Positions 28,737 through 38,541 of a stretch of 64,000 nucleotides of DNA are shown here, piece by piece. This DNA is from Eubacterium sp. AF16-48 (GTDB lineage: Bacteria; Bacillota; Clostridia; Lachnospirales; Lachnospiraceae): the NCBI RefSeq assembly GCF_003479405.1, contig NZ_QUHB01000004.1, positions 170,807 to 234,806 on the forward strand, in the 5' to 3' direction. The position numbers were made by a program, and so were the translations under genes. The notes beneath the pieces are model-generated. The model was not told the origin of the DNA. It worked only from the letters and a program-made list of their open reading frames with translations, and did not search any database. The first letter of the stretch is position 1, and every line of letters begins with the position of its first letter.

Positions 28737-29699
28737 ATGGAAAAGGATTATACTTACGGTGTTGCCAGAATAAGGGCATTAGAGGGAAAGCTATTTTCTG
28801 ATGATGATATGACGGCACTGTTGCAGTGTAGTGATTACAGTCAGTGCATTGCATTTCTAAAGTCCAAGGGCTGGGGAAATGGTGCAGATTCTTTAGAGAA
28901 AATGATTTCCATAGAAAAAAAGAATACATCTAAACTTATAAAAGAATTATCAGATGACAGTAATGAAATGGATATTCTTATGATAGGTGACGAGTATCAT
29001 AACCTAAAGGCGGCAATTAAGCAGGTTTGTACAGACAGTAATAATGACAATATTTTCTATGAAGGAACTAAATTGTCTCCGGAGATTATTATGGAATCCA
29101 TAAGGCAGGGAAAGTATCAGAAACTACCTGAAAATATGGAAAAGCCGGCTAAGGAAGCGGCAGATACATTGATTCAGACAGGAAGCGGACAGATATGCGA
29201 TGTAATAATTGATAAGGCAGCTCTTGAGAAAATAAAGGAAATGGGAGAAAATTCCGAAAGTAAGTTAATTAGAAAATATGCCGATACGACAGTTACCATT
29301 GCTAATATAAAAATTGCAGTAAGATGTGCCGCCACAGGCAAAAACAGTGATTTTGTAAAAAAATGCGTTGTTAGCTGTGACGGAATAAGCATAAGGGATT
29401 TAGCAGCATCAGTAGATGGAGGCATGGAAGGTGTGTGTACTTATCTGGAAAGCACAGGGTTTAAAGATGGGGTAGATGCACTAAAGAAATCCATGTCAGT
29501 GTTTGAATGCTGGTGTGATAACAAAATTGTCCAATGTATTAAATCCGAAAAATACAATTCCTTTACTGTAGGCCCAATTATAGCCTATGCCATAGCAAAG
29601 GAAATGGAAATTAAGACCATAAAGATAATTTTAACATGTAAGTTAAATGGATTTGATAACGGGTTTATCAGAGAAAGAATGAGGGAAATGTATGTATAA
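28737..29699 (+). CDS. ntpC: V-type ATPase subunit C
   Basis: NtpC (eukaryotic d) is the funnel-shaped central-stalk socket that seats the D-G shaft on the c-ring. The 320-residue, mainly helical protein begins with DYTYGVARIRALEGKL, the usual start of the family, and ends with the family's KTIKIILTCKLNGF and RERMREMYV region. The stop overlaps the start of ntpG by eight bases. Length is in the expected range of about 320-350 residues. Confidence 0.92.
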   Translation: MEKDYTYGVARIRALEGKLFSDDDMTALLQCSDYSQCIAFLKSKGWGNGADSLEKMISIEKKNTSKLIKELSDDSNEMDILMIGDEYHNLKAAIKQVCTDSNNDNIFYEGTKLSPEIIMESIRQGKYQKLPENMEKPAKEAADTLIQTGSGQICDVIIDKAALEKIKEMGENSESKLIRKYADTTVTIANIKIAVRCAATGKNSDFVKKCVVSCDGISIRDLAASVDGGMEGVCTYLESTGFKDGVDALKKSMSVFECWCDNKIVQCIKSEKYNSFTVGPIIAYAIAKEMEIKTIKIILTCKLNGFDNGFIRERMREMYV

Positions 29700-30012
29700 G
29701 GTAGCAGTAATGGGTGATTATGACAGCATATACGGATTTAGTGCCTTAGGAGTTGATATATTTCCTTTAGATGACAAGGTTTTGGCAATAAAGGAACTTA
29801 GAAGGTTAGCTGATAATGAATATGCAATTATTTATATAACTGAATCATTAGCGGCAGAAATTTCCGAAGAAATAGACAGATACAGGGAAAGAGTAACCCC
29901 GGCAATTATTTTGATTCCCGGTGTACTTGGTAACACCGGAGAAGGTGTTTCAGGAGTCAAGAAATCAGTGGAACAGGCAATAGGCTCTGACATTGTATTT
30001 GGAAATAATTAG
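29692..30012 (+). CDS. ntpG: V-type ATPase subunit F (NtpG)
   Basis: The 106-residue subunit binds subunit D in the central shaft. It begins MYKVAVMGDYDSIYGFSALG, the typical start of the family, and has the YAIIYITESLA strand and PAIILIPG segment of its Rossmann-like fold. It overlaps the ntpC end by eight bases, with the ribosome site inside ntpC. ntpA follows after 41 nt with GGAAAGGAAGAAGC. Confidence 0.93.
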   Translation: MYKVAVMGDYDSIYGFSALGVDIFPLDDKVLAIKELRRLADNEYAIIYITESLAAEISEEIDRYRERVTPAIILIPGVLGNTGEGVSGVKKSVEQAIGSDIVFGNN

Positions 30013-30053
30013 AAAATGTTGACAGGTAACCTGATGACAGGAAAGGAAGAAGC

Positions 30054-31826
30054 ATGGAACATAGCAAGGGAATTATTAGAAAAGTAGCAGGACCTTTGGT
30101 AATTGCTGACGGAATGCGTGATGCTAACATGTTTGACGTGGTAAGGGTCAGCGATAAAAAATTAATAGGTGAAATAATAGAGATGCATGATGACCGGGCA
30201 TCTATTCAGGTATATGAGGAAACGTCAGGACTTGGACCGGGAGAAGAGGTTGTATCCACCGGTGCACCAATGTCTGTTGAGTTAGGTCCGGGATTAATAG
30301 GCAGCATATATGATGGTATACAAAGACCTCTTGATGACATTATGAAGGTTTCCGGAAATCTTTTAAAGAGGGGAGTTCAGGTTCCGTCACTTAAAAGAGA
30401 ATTAAAATGGGAATTTGTTCCTACGGCAAAGGTAGGAGATATGGTTGAGGCAGGAGATATTATTGGAACCGTACAGGAAACTGCCGTAGTTACACAGAAA
30501 ATAATGGTTCCATATGGAATTAAGGGTGAAATCGTAAAAATAAACGGAGGAACCTACGATGTAACTGAAACCGTTGCAGTAATAAAAACTTCAGATGGTG
30601 AAAAGGAACTTACATTAATGCAGAAATGGCCGGTAAGAAAAGGCAGACCTTACAAGAGAAAGAAGGCACCTAATAAACCTCTTATTACAGGTCAGAGAGT
30701 TGTTGACACACTGTTTCCTATTGCAAGAGGTGGTGTGGCAGCAGTTCCGGGACCATTTGGAAGCGGAAAAACAGTTATACAGCATCAGCTTGCTAAGTGG
30801 GCTGAGGCAGATATTGTAGTATATATCGGCTGTGGCGAGCGTGGAAATGAAATGACGGATGTTTTAAATGAATTTCCGGAGTTAAAGGATCCTAAAACAG
30901 GACATTCCCTTATGGAAAGAACGGTTCTTATTGCCAACACATCAGATATGCCTGTAGCAGCCAGAGAGGCTTCCATATATACAGGTATAACCATTGCGGA
31001 ATATTTCCGTGATATGGGATATTCAGTAGCCCTTATGGCTGATTCCACTTCAAGATGGGCAGAAGCCCTTCGTGAAATGTCCGGACGATTGGAAGAAATG
31101 CCTGGTGAAGAAGGATATCCGGCATATTTAGGTAGCCGTCTTGCCCAGTTTTATGAAAGGGCAGGGGATGTGGTTACCCTGGGAAAAGAAGGAAGAGACG
31201 GGGCATTATCAGTTATCGGTGCCGTATCACCTCCGGGAGGAGATATTTCAGAGCCGGTATCCCAGGCAACCCTTCGTATTGTAAAAGTATTCTGGGGTCT
31301 GGATTCTAATCTGGCATATAAGCGTCACTTCCCGGCAATAAACTGGCTTACAAGCTATTCCCTTTATGTAGACAGCATAGGTGGATGGTTTACGGAAAAT
31401 GTTAATAAGAACTGGCTTACTTTAAGACAAAAGTTAATGAGTCTTTTACATGATGAGTCAGAACTGGATGAAATAGTAAAAATGGTAGGTATGGATGCAT
31501 TATCTGCACCGGACAGACTAAAAATGGAAGCTGCCCGTTCTATTAGAGAGGATTATCTTCATCAAAATTCCTTCCACGAAGTAGACACATATACGTCTCT
31601 TAAGAAACAGGAGATGATGATGGAATTAGTAATTGGATTTTATGAGAAATCTAAGGAGGCATTGGACAATGGAGCAGATGTGGAAGCTCTGATAAAAATG
31701 CCTGTCCGTGAGGCAATCGGACGTTTTAAATATACTCATGAGGATGAGCTTGATAAAGAATTTGCAGAAATAAACGACAGACTGGATATTGAGATTGCCA
31801 ATACTTTAAAGAAGGAGGAGTTCTAA
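30054..31826 (+). CDS. ntpA: V-type ATPase catalytic subunit A
   Basis: Subunit A hydrolyses or makes ATP. The P-loop GPFGSGKT is at residues 233-240; the V/A-type-specific insertion (about 115-200) separates the N-terminal beta-barrel from the nucleotide domain; [12 protein letters not shown] (near 261), [21 protein letters not shown] (begun near 329) and [11 protein letters not shown] (near 390) are canonical. Length, 590 residues, is normal. It starts ATG 30054 and ends one base before ntpB, so A and B should be made in equal amounts. Confidence 0.98.
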   Translation: MEHSKGIIRKVAGPLVIADGMRDANMFDVVRVSDKKLIGEIIEMHDDRASIQVYEETSGLGPGEEVVSTGAPMSVELGPGLIGSIYDGIQRPLDDIMKVSGNLLKRGVQVPSLKRELKWEFVPTAKVGDMVEAGDIIGTVQETAVVTQKIMVPYGIKGEIVKINGGTYDVTETVAVIKTSDGEKELTLMQKWPVRKGRPYKRKKAPNKPLITGQRVVDTLFPIARGGVAAVPGPFGSGKTVIQHQLAKWAEADIVVYIGCGERGNEMTDVLNEFPELKDPKTGHSLMERTVLIANTSDMPVAAREASIYTGITIAEYFRDMGYSVALMADSTSRWAEALREMSGRLEEMPGEEGYPAYLGSRLAQFYERAGDVVTLGKEGRDGALSVIGAVSPPGGDISEPVSQATLRIVKVFWGLDSNLAYKRHFPAINWLTSYSLYVDSIGGWFTENVNKNWLTLRQKLMSLLHDESELDEIVKMVGMDALSAPDRLKMEAARSIREDYLHQNSFHEVDTYTSLKKQEMMMELVIGFYEKSKEALDNGADVEALIKMPVREAIGRFKYTHEDELDKEFAEINDRLDIEIANTLKKEEF

Positions 31827-31827
31827 T

Positions 31828-33201
31828 ATGCCAAAAGAGTACAGAACCATACAGGAAGTTGCCGGACCTCTTATGTTAGTAAGGGACGTTTCAGGAGTAA
31901 CTTATGATGAATTAGGTGAAATAGAACTGGCAAATGGAGAGGTAAGACGATGCAAGGTTTTAGAGGTAAACGGAAGCAATGCATTAGTTCAGCTTTTTGA
32001 AGATTCAACAGGTATTAACCTTTCAAACAGTAAGGTAAGATTTTTAGGACGAAGCATGGAACTTGGAGTGTCAATGGACATGTTAGGAAGAGTATTTGAT
32101 GGTCTTGGAAATCCCATAGATGACGGTCCGGATATTTTACCTGATGAAAGAAAGGATATTAATGGTATTGCCATGAATCCGGCAGCAAGAAATTATCCTT
32201 CAGAATTTATTCAGACAGGAATATCTGCCATTGACGGCTTAAATACATTAGTAAGGGGACAGAAGCTTCCTATATTTTCCGCATCAGGTCTTCCTCATGC
32301 CAATTTGGCAGCTCAGATTGCAAAACAGGCAAAGGTAGTAGGAACAGATGAGCCTTTTGCAGTAGTTTTTGCAGCAGTGGGAATTACCTTTGAGGAATCA
32401 GACTTTTTTGTCAACAGCTTTAAGGAAACAGGAGCCATTGACAGAACTGTAATGTTTATGAACCTTGCCAATGACCCGGCAGTTGAACGTATTGCCACCC
32501 CTAGAATGGCACTTACAGCAGCAGAATATCTTGCCTTTGAAAAGGGAATGCATGTACTGGTAATTATTACTGATATTACTAACTATGCAGATGCCCTTCG
32601 TGAGGTATCTGCAGCAAGAAAGGAAGTCCCTGGAAGAAGAGGTTATCCGGGATACATGTACACTGACCTTGCCACACTTTATGAGCGTGCAGGCCGTCAG
32701 AGAGGAAAAGACGGAAGTATAACCATGATTCCTATTCTTACAATGCCTGAGGATGACAAAACCCATCCTATTCCTGACCTTACAGGATATATAACGGAAG
32801 GACAGATTATTTTAAGCCGTGAATTATATAGAAAGGGAATTACACCACCTATTGATGTATTGCCTTCACTTTCACGATTAAAGGATAAAGGTATAGGTGA
32901 AGGAAAAACAAGAGCTGACCACAGTAATGTAATGAATCAGCTGTTTTCTGCCTATGCAAGAGGTAAGGATGCCAAGGAACTTATGACAATTTTAGGTGAG
33001 GCAGCGTTGTCTGATATTGACCTTATTTATGCTAAGTTTGCAGATGAATTTGAGAAGGAATATGTTTCCCAGGGATATGATACAGACAGATCCATAGAGG
33101 AGACAATGAATGTAGGCTGGAAACTTTTGTCAATGCTTCCAAAATCAGAATTAAAGCGTATTGACGAAAAATACCTTGATAAATACTATATTAGCAAGTA
33201 G
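31828..33201 (+). CDS. ntpB: V-type ATPase regulatory subunit B
   Basis: Subunit B alternates with A in the hexameric head. It has the same overall fold but no P-loop; instead it shows [17 protein letters not shown] near 150, [11 protein letters not shown] near 180, and the [34 protein letters not shown] stretch (starts near 249) that marks B subunits. Length, 457 residues, is normal. AAGGAGGAG lies inside the end of ntpA, two bases from coupling its start. Confidence 0.98.
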   Translation: MPKEYRTIQEVAGPLMLVRDVSGVTYDELGEIELANGEVRRCKVLEVNGSNALVQLFEDSTGINLSNSKVRFLGRSMELGVSMDMLGRVFDGLGNPIDDGPDILPDERKDINGIAMNPAARNYPSEFIQTGISAIDGLNTLVRGQKLPIFSASGLPHANLAAQIAKQAKVVGTDEPFAVVFAAVGITFEESDFFVNSFKETGAIDRTVMFMNLANDPAVERIATPRMALTAAEYLAFEKGMHVLVIITDITNYADALREVSAARKEVPGRRGYPGYMYTDLATLYERAGRQRGKDGSITMIPILTMPEDDKTHPIPDLTGYITEGQIILSRELYRKGITPPIDVLPSLSRLKDKGIGEGKTRADHSNVMNQLFSAYARGKDAKELMTILGEAALSDIDLIYAKFADEFEKEYVSQGYDTDRSIEETMNVGWKLLSMLPKSELKRIDEKYLDKYYISK

Positions 33202-33240
33202 GACATATAACGGATTTGTTAATGAAAGGTGGGAAGTTTT

Positions 33241-33903
33241 ATGGCATCTACACGTGTAAATCCAACGAGAATGGAGCTTACAAGGCAAAAAAAGAAGCTT
33301 ATGTCTGCCACAAGAGGACATAAACTGTTAAAGGATAAACGTGACGAGTTAGTAAGACAGTTTATGGATATGATAAAGGAAAATATGAGGCTCAGACTTA
33401 AAGTTGAAGAGGGACTTAAAAGGGCAAACAGGGAGTTTGCCGTGGCCAGGGCAGGAATGAGTGAAGAGGTTTTAAACACAGCCCTTATGGCTAATAATAA
33501 GTCGTTGGAAATAAAGCAGGATTACAAAAATATAATGAGTGTTGACATTCCACAATTTTGTGCTAAAACTGAAATTGGCGGAAGGGATATATATTCTTAT
33601 GGATATGCTTTCACTGCCGGGGATTTAGATGATGCAGTATACTCATTGTCTAATGTTTTTTCTGATATGATAAAGCTTGCTGAAATAGAAAAATCATGTC
33701 AGCTTATGGCATCGGAAATAGAAAAAACAAGACGAAGGGTAAATGCATTAGAACATGTAATAATTCCTCAGGCTTTGGACAATATAAAATATATAACCAT
33801 GAAATTAGATGAAAATGAGAGAAGTACCCAGATTCGTTTAATGAAGGTTAAGGATATGATGTTAGAAGAAGCAGTGGAAGCCAGACGGAAAGAGGATATG
33901 TAA
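33241..33903 (+). CDS. ntpD: V-type ATPase subunit D (central shaft)
   Basis: The 220-residue subunit D is the rotating axle. It starts MASTRVNPTRMELTRQKKKL, the conserved N-terminal signature (NPTRMEL), and has long N- and C-terminal helices with RRVNALEHVIIPQ near residue 165, also conserved. The frame extends to GTG 33229, but GAAAGGTGGGAA is best spaced to ATG 33241. A terminator follows at 33933, closing the operon in the order F-I-K-E-C-G-A-B-D known from Enterococcus hirae; the extra ntpH/J genes are missing. Confidence 0.94.
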   Translation: MASTRVNPTRMELTRQKKKLMSATRGHKLLKDKRDELVRQFMDMIKENMRLRLKVEEGLKRANREFAVARAGMSEEVLNTALMANNKSLEIKQDYKNIMSVDIPQFCAKTEIGGRDIYSYGYAFTAGDLDDAVYSLSNVFSDMIKLAEIEKSCQLMASEIEKTRRRVNALEHVIIPQALDNIKYITMKLDENERSTQIRLMKVKDMMLEEAVEARRKEDM

Positions 33904-33932
33904 GTATCTATATGAATATTATGTAACAATTA

Positions 33933-33968
33933 ATGGCGGAGCTTTTGCTTCGCTATTTTGTGTTTTCT
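33933..33968 (+). terminator. Terminator of the V-ATPase operon
   Basis: ATGGCGGAGC pairs with GCTTCGCTAT across TTTT, then TTTTGTGTTTTC follows. Confidence 0.8.
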
Positions 33969-34024
33969 GATATCTATAAAACTTCCATATGGTATGTTAT
34001 GTTTTAAAAGGAGGTAATAAATAC

Positions 34025-35014
34025 ATGAAAATTTTATTTTATGACACAAAAAAATATGACAGGGAATCCTTTGATAAAATAATCCCTGAATATAAGGACA
34101 TTCAAATAGAGTATGCAGAGGAAGATATAAGTGAAAGAACTGCAAAATATGCAAAAGGATATGATGCCATATGTGCTTTTGTAAGTTCTGATGTAAGTGA
34201 AAAAGTATTAAAAATATTGAAAGAATGTGGCGTAAAGTTAGTTCTTATGCGTTGCGCGGGATACAATAACGTGGATGTAGGGGCTGCAAAAAAATATGGA
34301 ATTACGGTGTTAAGAGTTCCGGGATATTCACCGGAAGCTGTGGCAGAGCATGCCATGGCATTAGCCCTTGCCAGTAACAGACATATTCACAAGGCATATA
34401 TTAAGGTCAGGGAAAATAATTTTAGCCTTGTGGGACTTACGGGAATTAATTTTTATGGAAAAATAGCAGGAATAATTGGAACAGGAAAAATCGGAGCGGC
34501 AATGTGTCGTATTTGCAGAGGATTTGGAATGAAGGTTATGGCATATGATATTTACAAAAATCCGGATTTGAATTTTGTGGAATATACGGATTTAGATACA
34601 GTATTAGAAAAAAGCGACTTAATTTCCCTACATTGTCCACTGACAGATGATTCTTATCATATGATAAATAAAAAGACTATTAAAAAAATGAAGGACAACG
34701 TGGTCTTAGTAAATACATCAAGGGGGGCTTTAATTGATACTCAGGATTTGATACAGGGAATAAGGGAGCACAAATTTCACAGTGTAGGTCTTGATGTATA
34801 TGAAGAGGAAACTAAGAATGTTTTTGAAAATAGGGAAGATGATATATTAGAGACATCCATAACATCAAGACTTTTGTCGTTTCCAAATGTAATAGTTACT
34901 TCTCATCAGGCATTTTTAACAGAAGAGGCACTAGAGGCAATAAGCTACACAACTTTAGAGAATGCCAAATCTTTTGAAATGGGAAATCTTATTGAAAACA
35001 ATGTGGTGAAGTAA
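34025..35014 (+). CDS. D-lactate dehydrogenase-like 2-hydroxyacid dehydrogenase
   Basis: The 329-residue NAD enzyme belongs to the D-isomer-specific 2-hydroxyacid dehydrogenases. Visible are LMRCAGYNNVDV near residue 75, VPGYSPEAVAEHAMAL near 97, the Rossmann GIIGTGKIGAAM near 146, SLHCPLTDDSYHMIN near 200, NTSRGALIDT with the catalytic Arg near 230, and SHQAFLTEEAL with the catalytic His near 295. The pattern is close to LdhA-type D-lactate dehydrogenases, which reoxidise NADH by reducing pyruvate, a sensible role in a fermenter. An upstream in-frame start at 33989 exists, but AAAAGGAGGTAA before ATG 34025 decides the start. Confidence 0.9.
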   Translation: MKILFYDTKKYDRESFDKIIPEYKDIQIEYAEEDISERTAKYAKGYDAICAFVSSDVSEKVLKILKECGVKLVLMRCAGYNNVDVGAAKKYGITVLRVPGYSPEAVAEHAMALALASNRHIHKAYIKVRENNFSLVGLTGINFYGKIAGIIGTGKIGAAMCRICRGFGMKVMAYDIYKNPDLNFVEYTDLDTVLEKSDLISLHCPLTDDSYHMINKKTIKKMKDNVVLVNTSRGALIDTQDLIQGIREHKFHSVGLDVYEEETKNVFENREDDILETSITSRLLSFPNVIVTSHQAFLTEEALEAISYTTLENAKSFEMGNLIENNVVK

Positions 35015-35073
35015 TGTTAAGCTGTTTAGGGATTAGAGAAATTGGCTGGCAATGAAGTAATCCGGATATCAGA

Positions 35074-35106
35074 GGTGGCAAAATTTTGTTCTGCTTACAT
35101 CATAAA
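35074..35106 (+). repeat. Dispersed repeat, copy 1 (partial)
   Basis: GGTGGCAAAATTTTGTT, two or three variable bases, then CTTACATCATAAA; nearly the same string ends the inverted-repeat element at 45613-45694. It lies in the 240-nt gap before the GH16 gene. Confidence 0.5.
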
Positions 35107-35174
35107 CGAACACAGACACCGGTGCCATAAAAGGTGTAAAAATTTTATAATTGGTTAGCATATTTTAGACACTG

Positions 35175-35203
35175 TTGAGAATAAAAACGTTATTGTGTAA
35201 TAT
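35175..35203 (+). promoter_or_regulatory. Promoter of the GH16 gene
   Basis: TTGAGA at 35175-35180 and TAATAT at 35198-35203 with 17-bp spacing, 52 nt before the ATG. Confidence 0.5.
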
Positions 35204-35254
35204 GAAAGTGAACATAAAAAGGTTTTCATTTATTATACAATGGAGGTTTAACAT

Positions 35255-36496
35255 ATGAGAAAGGCATTAGCAGTTATAGCTACAATGGTGGGAATTTTGG
35301 CAGCAAGCACCGGTGTAAGTGCTTCATATAATCAGGACACACTTACTATTGATCCAAGTGACATGAAGTTAATATGGTCGGATGAGTTTGAAGGAGATGC
35401 ACTTAATACAAACAACTGGACTTATGAAATTGGAAATGGAAACTGGGGTTGGGGAAACAACGAACAGGAATATTATACAAGTTCCACAGATAATGTATAT
35501 GTAAACAACGGAACTTTAAAAATATCTGCAAGAAAGCAGTCTGTAGGTGGAAAAAATTACACCTCGGGACGTATTAAAACAGCAGGAAAAGTGGAAGTGG
35601 GAAACGGCTACGTTGTAGCAAAAATCAAACTTCCTTCAGCAAAAGGTATATGGCCGGCATTCTGGATGTTAGGAACTAACGGACAGACATGGCCTATGTG
35701 TGGTGAAATTGACATAATGGAATCCATAAATACCAACCAGTTCCCATATGCAACAATGCATTGGACAACAGTGGCAGCACCTACAAAGGATCATTATGAA
35801 AGTAAGTTCCCGACAGCATACGGTTTCCCGAATTTTGATAAAACCCAGTGGCATACATACGGCGTTTACAGAACTGACGACAAAATAAGAGTATTCTATG
35901 ATAATCAATTAATAGGTTCTTATACATATGTAGCCGGAATGGAAGAATTAAAAGATAATTACTATATGTTATTAAATGTGGCAGTAGGAGGAAATTTAAC
36001 TTCTAATCAATTGCCTGCAACATCAGCACTTCCGGCAACAATGGAAGTAGACTATGTAAGATATTACAGAGACAAGACAGCTCAGGATATTGCTGACGAA
36101 AAAGAGCAGGCAGCTAAGGAAGAAGCAGCAAAGAAGGCTGCTGCAGCTAAAGCAGAAGCAGCAAAGAAGGCTGCTGCAGCTAAAGCAGAGGCGGAAAAGA
36201 AAGCAAAGGCGAAACCGGCAAGGGCTACAGTTAAATCCATGAAAAATGTAAAGGGAAGAAAAGTAAGCCTTACCATTAAGAAGATAAAAGATTCCAAGGG
36301 ATATCAAATCAGATATTGCGACAATAAAAGATTTCAGGGCTATATACAAAAAAATACTACAAAAACAAAGTATACGTTAAAGAGACTTGAAAAGAAAAGT
36401 ACCTGCTATGTTAAGGTAAGAGCATATAAGGTATATAAAGGCAAAAAGATATATGGAAGCTGGTCAAAGGTTAAGCATGTAAAAATTAAAAAATAA
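35255..36496 (+). CDS. Secreted GH16 beta-glucanase (laminarinase type) with C-terminal fn3-like domain
   Basis: Signal peptide at about 1-23. The GH16 domain (about 35-275) has WSDEFEGDAL, the substrate-cleft WPAFWMLG, and the catalytic EIDIMES motif with Glu151 (nucleophile) and Glu156 (acid/base). The extra Met in E-I-D-I-M-E is typical of laminarinases acting on beta-1,3-glucan rather than strict lichenases; substrate is inferred. Then comes an Ala/Lys helical linker (about 276-322) encoded by 33-nt repeats, and a basic fn3-like domain (about 323-413) ending YGSWSKVKHVKIKK, like the C-terminus of the protein at 38542. The basic linker and tail may bind the cell wall. TGGAGG precedes ATG 35255. 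Confidence 0.9.
   Translation: MRKALAVIATMVGILAASTGVSASYNQDTLTIDPSDMKLIWSDEFEGDALNTNNWTYEIGNGNWGWGNNEQEYYTSSTDNVYVNNGTLKISARKQSVGGKNYTSGRIKTAGKVEVGNGYVVAKIKLPSAKGIWPAFWMLGTNGQTWPMCGEIDIMESINTNQFPYATMHWTTVAAPTKDHYESKFPTAYGFPNFDKTQWHTYGVYRTDDKIRVFYDNQLIGSYTYVAGMEELKDNYYMLLNVAVGGNLTSNQLPATSALPATMEVDYVRYYRDKTAQDIADEKEQAAKEEAAKKAAAAKAEAAKKAAAAKAEAEKKAKAKPARATVKSMKNVKGRKVSLTIKKIKDSKGYQIRYCDNKRFQGYIQKNTTKTKYTLKRLEKKSTCYVKVRAYKVYKGKKIYGSWSKVKHVKIKK
36125..36190 (+). repeat. Two tandem 33-nt repeats in the GH16 linker
   Basis: Units at 36125-36157 and 36158-36190 differ only in the last base; they encode Ala/Lys-rich 11-residue units (AAKKAAAAKAE). Confidence 0.85.
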
Positions 36497-36524
36497 ATTA
36501 TTTTAAAATCTCATACAAATTTTT

Positions 36525-36573
36525 ATACACCCTAAGTGTTGGAGCAGATATCAACATTTGGGGTGTATTATTT
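36525..36573 (+). terminator. Terminator after the GH16 gene
   Basis: TACACCCTAAGTGTTG pairs with CAACATTTGGGGTGTA, followed by TTATTTTG. Confidence 0.8.
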
Positions 36574-36637
36574 TGTCAAATGTGATACAATAACCATTGA
36601 TACTATAATCTTAAAAATATTATTATTGGAGACTAAT

Positions 36638-38530
36638 ATGGAAGAAAAGATGAATGAAAATATTATAGAAGATACTGCAAATCAGCAGGAAAATAGTGCG
36701 GAAGCTTTAAGTAATTCAGAAAACATAAATAATTCGGAAACGAACGACAATAAAGTTTCACAGTCTGAAGGCTTAAAGCGTTATGAAAAAATATTAGATT
36801 TAAAAGAGAATTTATGGACATACGGAAGTCCTGTTTTGTTTGAAACAGGAGAGCTTGAGCGTGATACCGTAAGCAATAAGAACAGACTTACCCTTAAGTT
36901 TACCAATATTTATGAAAAGACAATCAGGGATTTAAATATAACTGTATATGCCAGTGATAATGAGGGCAATGCAGAAGAAATTCAGCATAAGTATGGAGCT
37001 TTAGGACTTAAGTATTTAGAATCAAAGGGCAAAGCTGCAAAGATAACTGTTTCAAATGAAGCAGCAGAGAAATTTGTAATAAAAATAGACAGTGTTGTTT
37101 TTGAAGACGGAACAGTATGGAATAAAAAAGAGGCAATATGTGAATCGGTAGGGGTACTTGATGATGTGGAAGTGTTTGCAAAGGCAAAGCTTAAGGACTA
37201 TGAAGACAGCTATATTTCAGCAACGGAGGATGTTGAAAAGGACGATTCAGCAAGCATTGCCAATGGAATAGAGATATTTAAGAGAATTTACTGGTATATG
37301 AATACAGCAGAGTTGCTTAATGATGCCAAAAGAAAATATGCCATAGTAAAGCAGAATGAGGAAAGAAAGCAAAACAGTGAAAGCAGACGTGTAAACAGAA
37401 AAAAGGCGGTTCGTAAGAGATATATTACGGCAGCAATTATAATTGTGATTATAGCAGGATTAGCAGCAGTGGCTGTTATGACTTACTTTATTCCTAATAA
37501 GAAATATACGGCAGCTAAAAAGTTAATTAACAATAAGAATTATGAAGAGGCTATAAATTCCTTTAATGAACTTAACGGTTTCTTAAAAAGTGAGGAATAT
37601 TTAGCCCAAGCATATTATAATCTGGGATTAAATCAGTTAGATAGTGAAGATGAAAATAAGGCAACTGAGTATTTCAAAAAAGGGTATAATTCTGACAAAA
37701 ACAGCAGATATGGAAAAATGTGCGGAGCATTTTTAGATTATTATGCAGGTGCCACGGCATTGCAAAGTGAAGAATATGATAAGGCAATGGATTTATTTAA
37801 GTCAAGCAGCAATGCGGCAGCAGATATGAATCTGGTTAATAGGGCAAGTGCCGGGATGGCAGAAATTTATTACCTCAAAAAAGATTATGAAACAGCATGG
37901 AACACAATTAAAAATGTGTATGCAAAGGATAAATCTTACGAAACAGAGTACGGGACATATGGATATGGCTATGCTAAAGCTTTAGTAGATAAGGGCGATA
38001 CAAAAAACGGCATGGAAATATACAATAGTGTATCTAAGTATACCAAGTCAGAGAACCTTAATGAAAGTGTTTATAAGCAGGCTGTAAAATTAGGAGAACA
38101 GGGAAAAATTTCTGAGGCAATGAAACTCCTTGAAACAATTAAGAAGAGCTACAAAAAAGCAGGAACACTTTATAGTAAAATGAGCAGCTTTAACAGTAAG
38201 GTTAAATACTGGGTAGGCACATGGAAACATACGGGAAAAGTCAATGGAGAAAAGAAGATATATAAGATATATATTTCACAGGTTCTCTACAAGGACGAAA
38301 TGTGTCTTAGAATTATAGATAAGAATAATGACTATCTGGGATTTGATACAGTTATAAGTACCAAAAATAAGGTAGATTCAATATTAATTGGAACTTATCA
38401 GCTGAAATTCAGATTAAGAGCTAATCATAATCAGAGGTTCACATATACTTTAAAGGGCGGAAAGAAGATGGTAAGACAGCTTAAATATAACGGAGAAAAA
38501 TTTAGTACCCGTTATGGAAAAATAAAATAA
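36638..38530 (+). CDS. Single-span membrane protein with TPR repeats
   Basis: From ATG 36638 (GGAGACTAAT upstream) the product has 630 residues. The first 60 are Asn/Glu-rich and disordered; residues about 65-195 form a beta-rich domain (FETGELERDTVSNKNRLTLK); a basic patch RRVNRKKAVRKR precedes one membrane span near 264-286; then about 290-520 hold several TPR-like helical pairs (NYEEAINSFNELN, EYDKAMDLFKSSSN, DYETAWNTIKNVY). A C-terminal beta-rich domain starts at WVGTWKHTG. The topology has the N-terminus inside and TPRs outside. An in-frame ORF extends upstream to 36536 through the terminator, which argues against that start. It lies 11 nt before the transglutaminase-like gene and probably works with it. 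Function is unknown. Confidence 0.65.
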   Translation: MEEKMNENIIEDTANQQENSAEALSNSENINNSETNDNKVSQSEGLKRYEKILDLKENLWTYGSPVLFETGELERDTVSNKNRLTLKFTNIYEKTIRDLNITVYASDNEGNAEEIQHKYGALGLKYLESKGKAAKITVSNEAAEKFVIKIDSVVFEDGTVWNKKEAICESVGVLDDVEVFAKAKLKDYEDSYISATEDVEKDDSASIANGIEIFKRIYWYMNTAELLNDAKRKYAIVKQNEERKQNSESRRVNRKKAVRKRYITAAIIIVIIAGLAAVAVMTYFIPNKKYTAAKKLINNKNYEEAINSFNELNGFLKSEEYLAQAYYNLGLNQLDSEDENKATEYFKKGYNSDKNSRYGKMCGAFLDYYAGATALQSEEYDKAMDLFKSSSNAAADMNLVNRASAGMAEIYYLKKDYETAWNTIKNVYAKDKSYETEYGTYGYGYAKALVDKGDTKNGMEIYNSVSKYTKSENLNESVYKQAVKLGEQGKISEAMKLLETIKKSYKKAGTLYSKMSSFNSKVKYWVGTWKHTGKVNGEKKIYKIYISQVLYKDEMCLRIIDKNNDYLGFDTVISTKNKVDSILIGTYQLKFRLRANHNQRFTYTLKGGKKMVRQLKYNGEKFSTRYGKIK

Positions 38531-38541
38531 CAGGAGTTTAA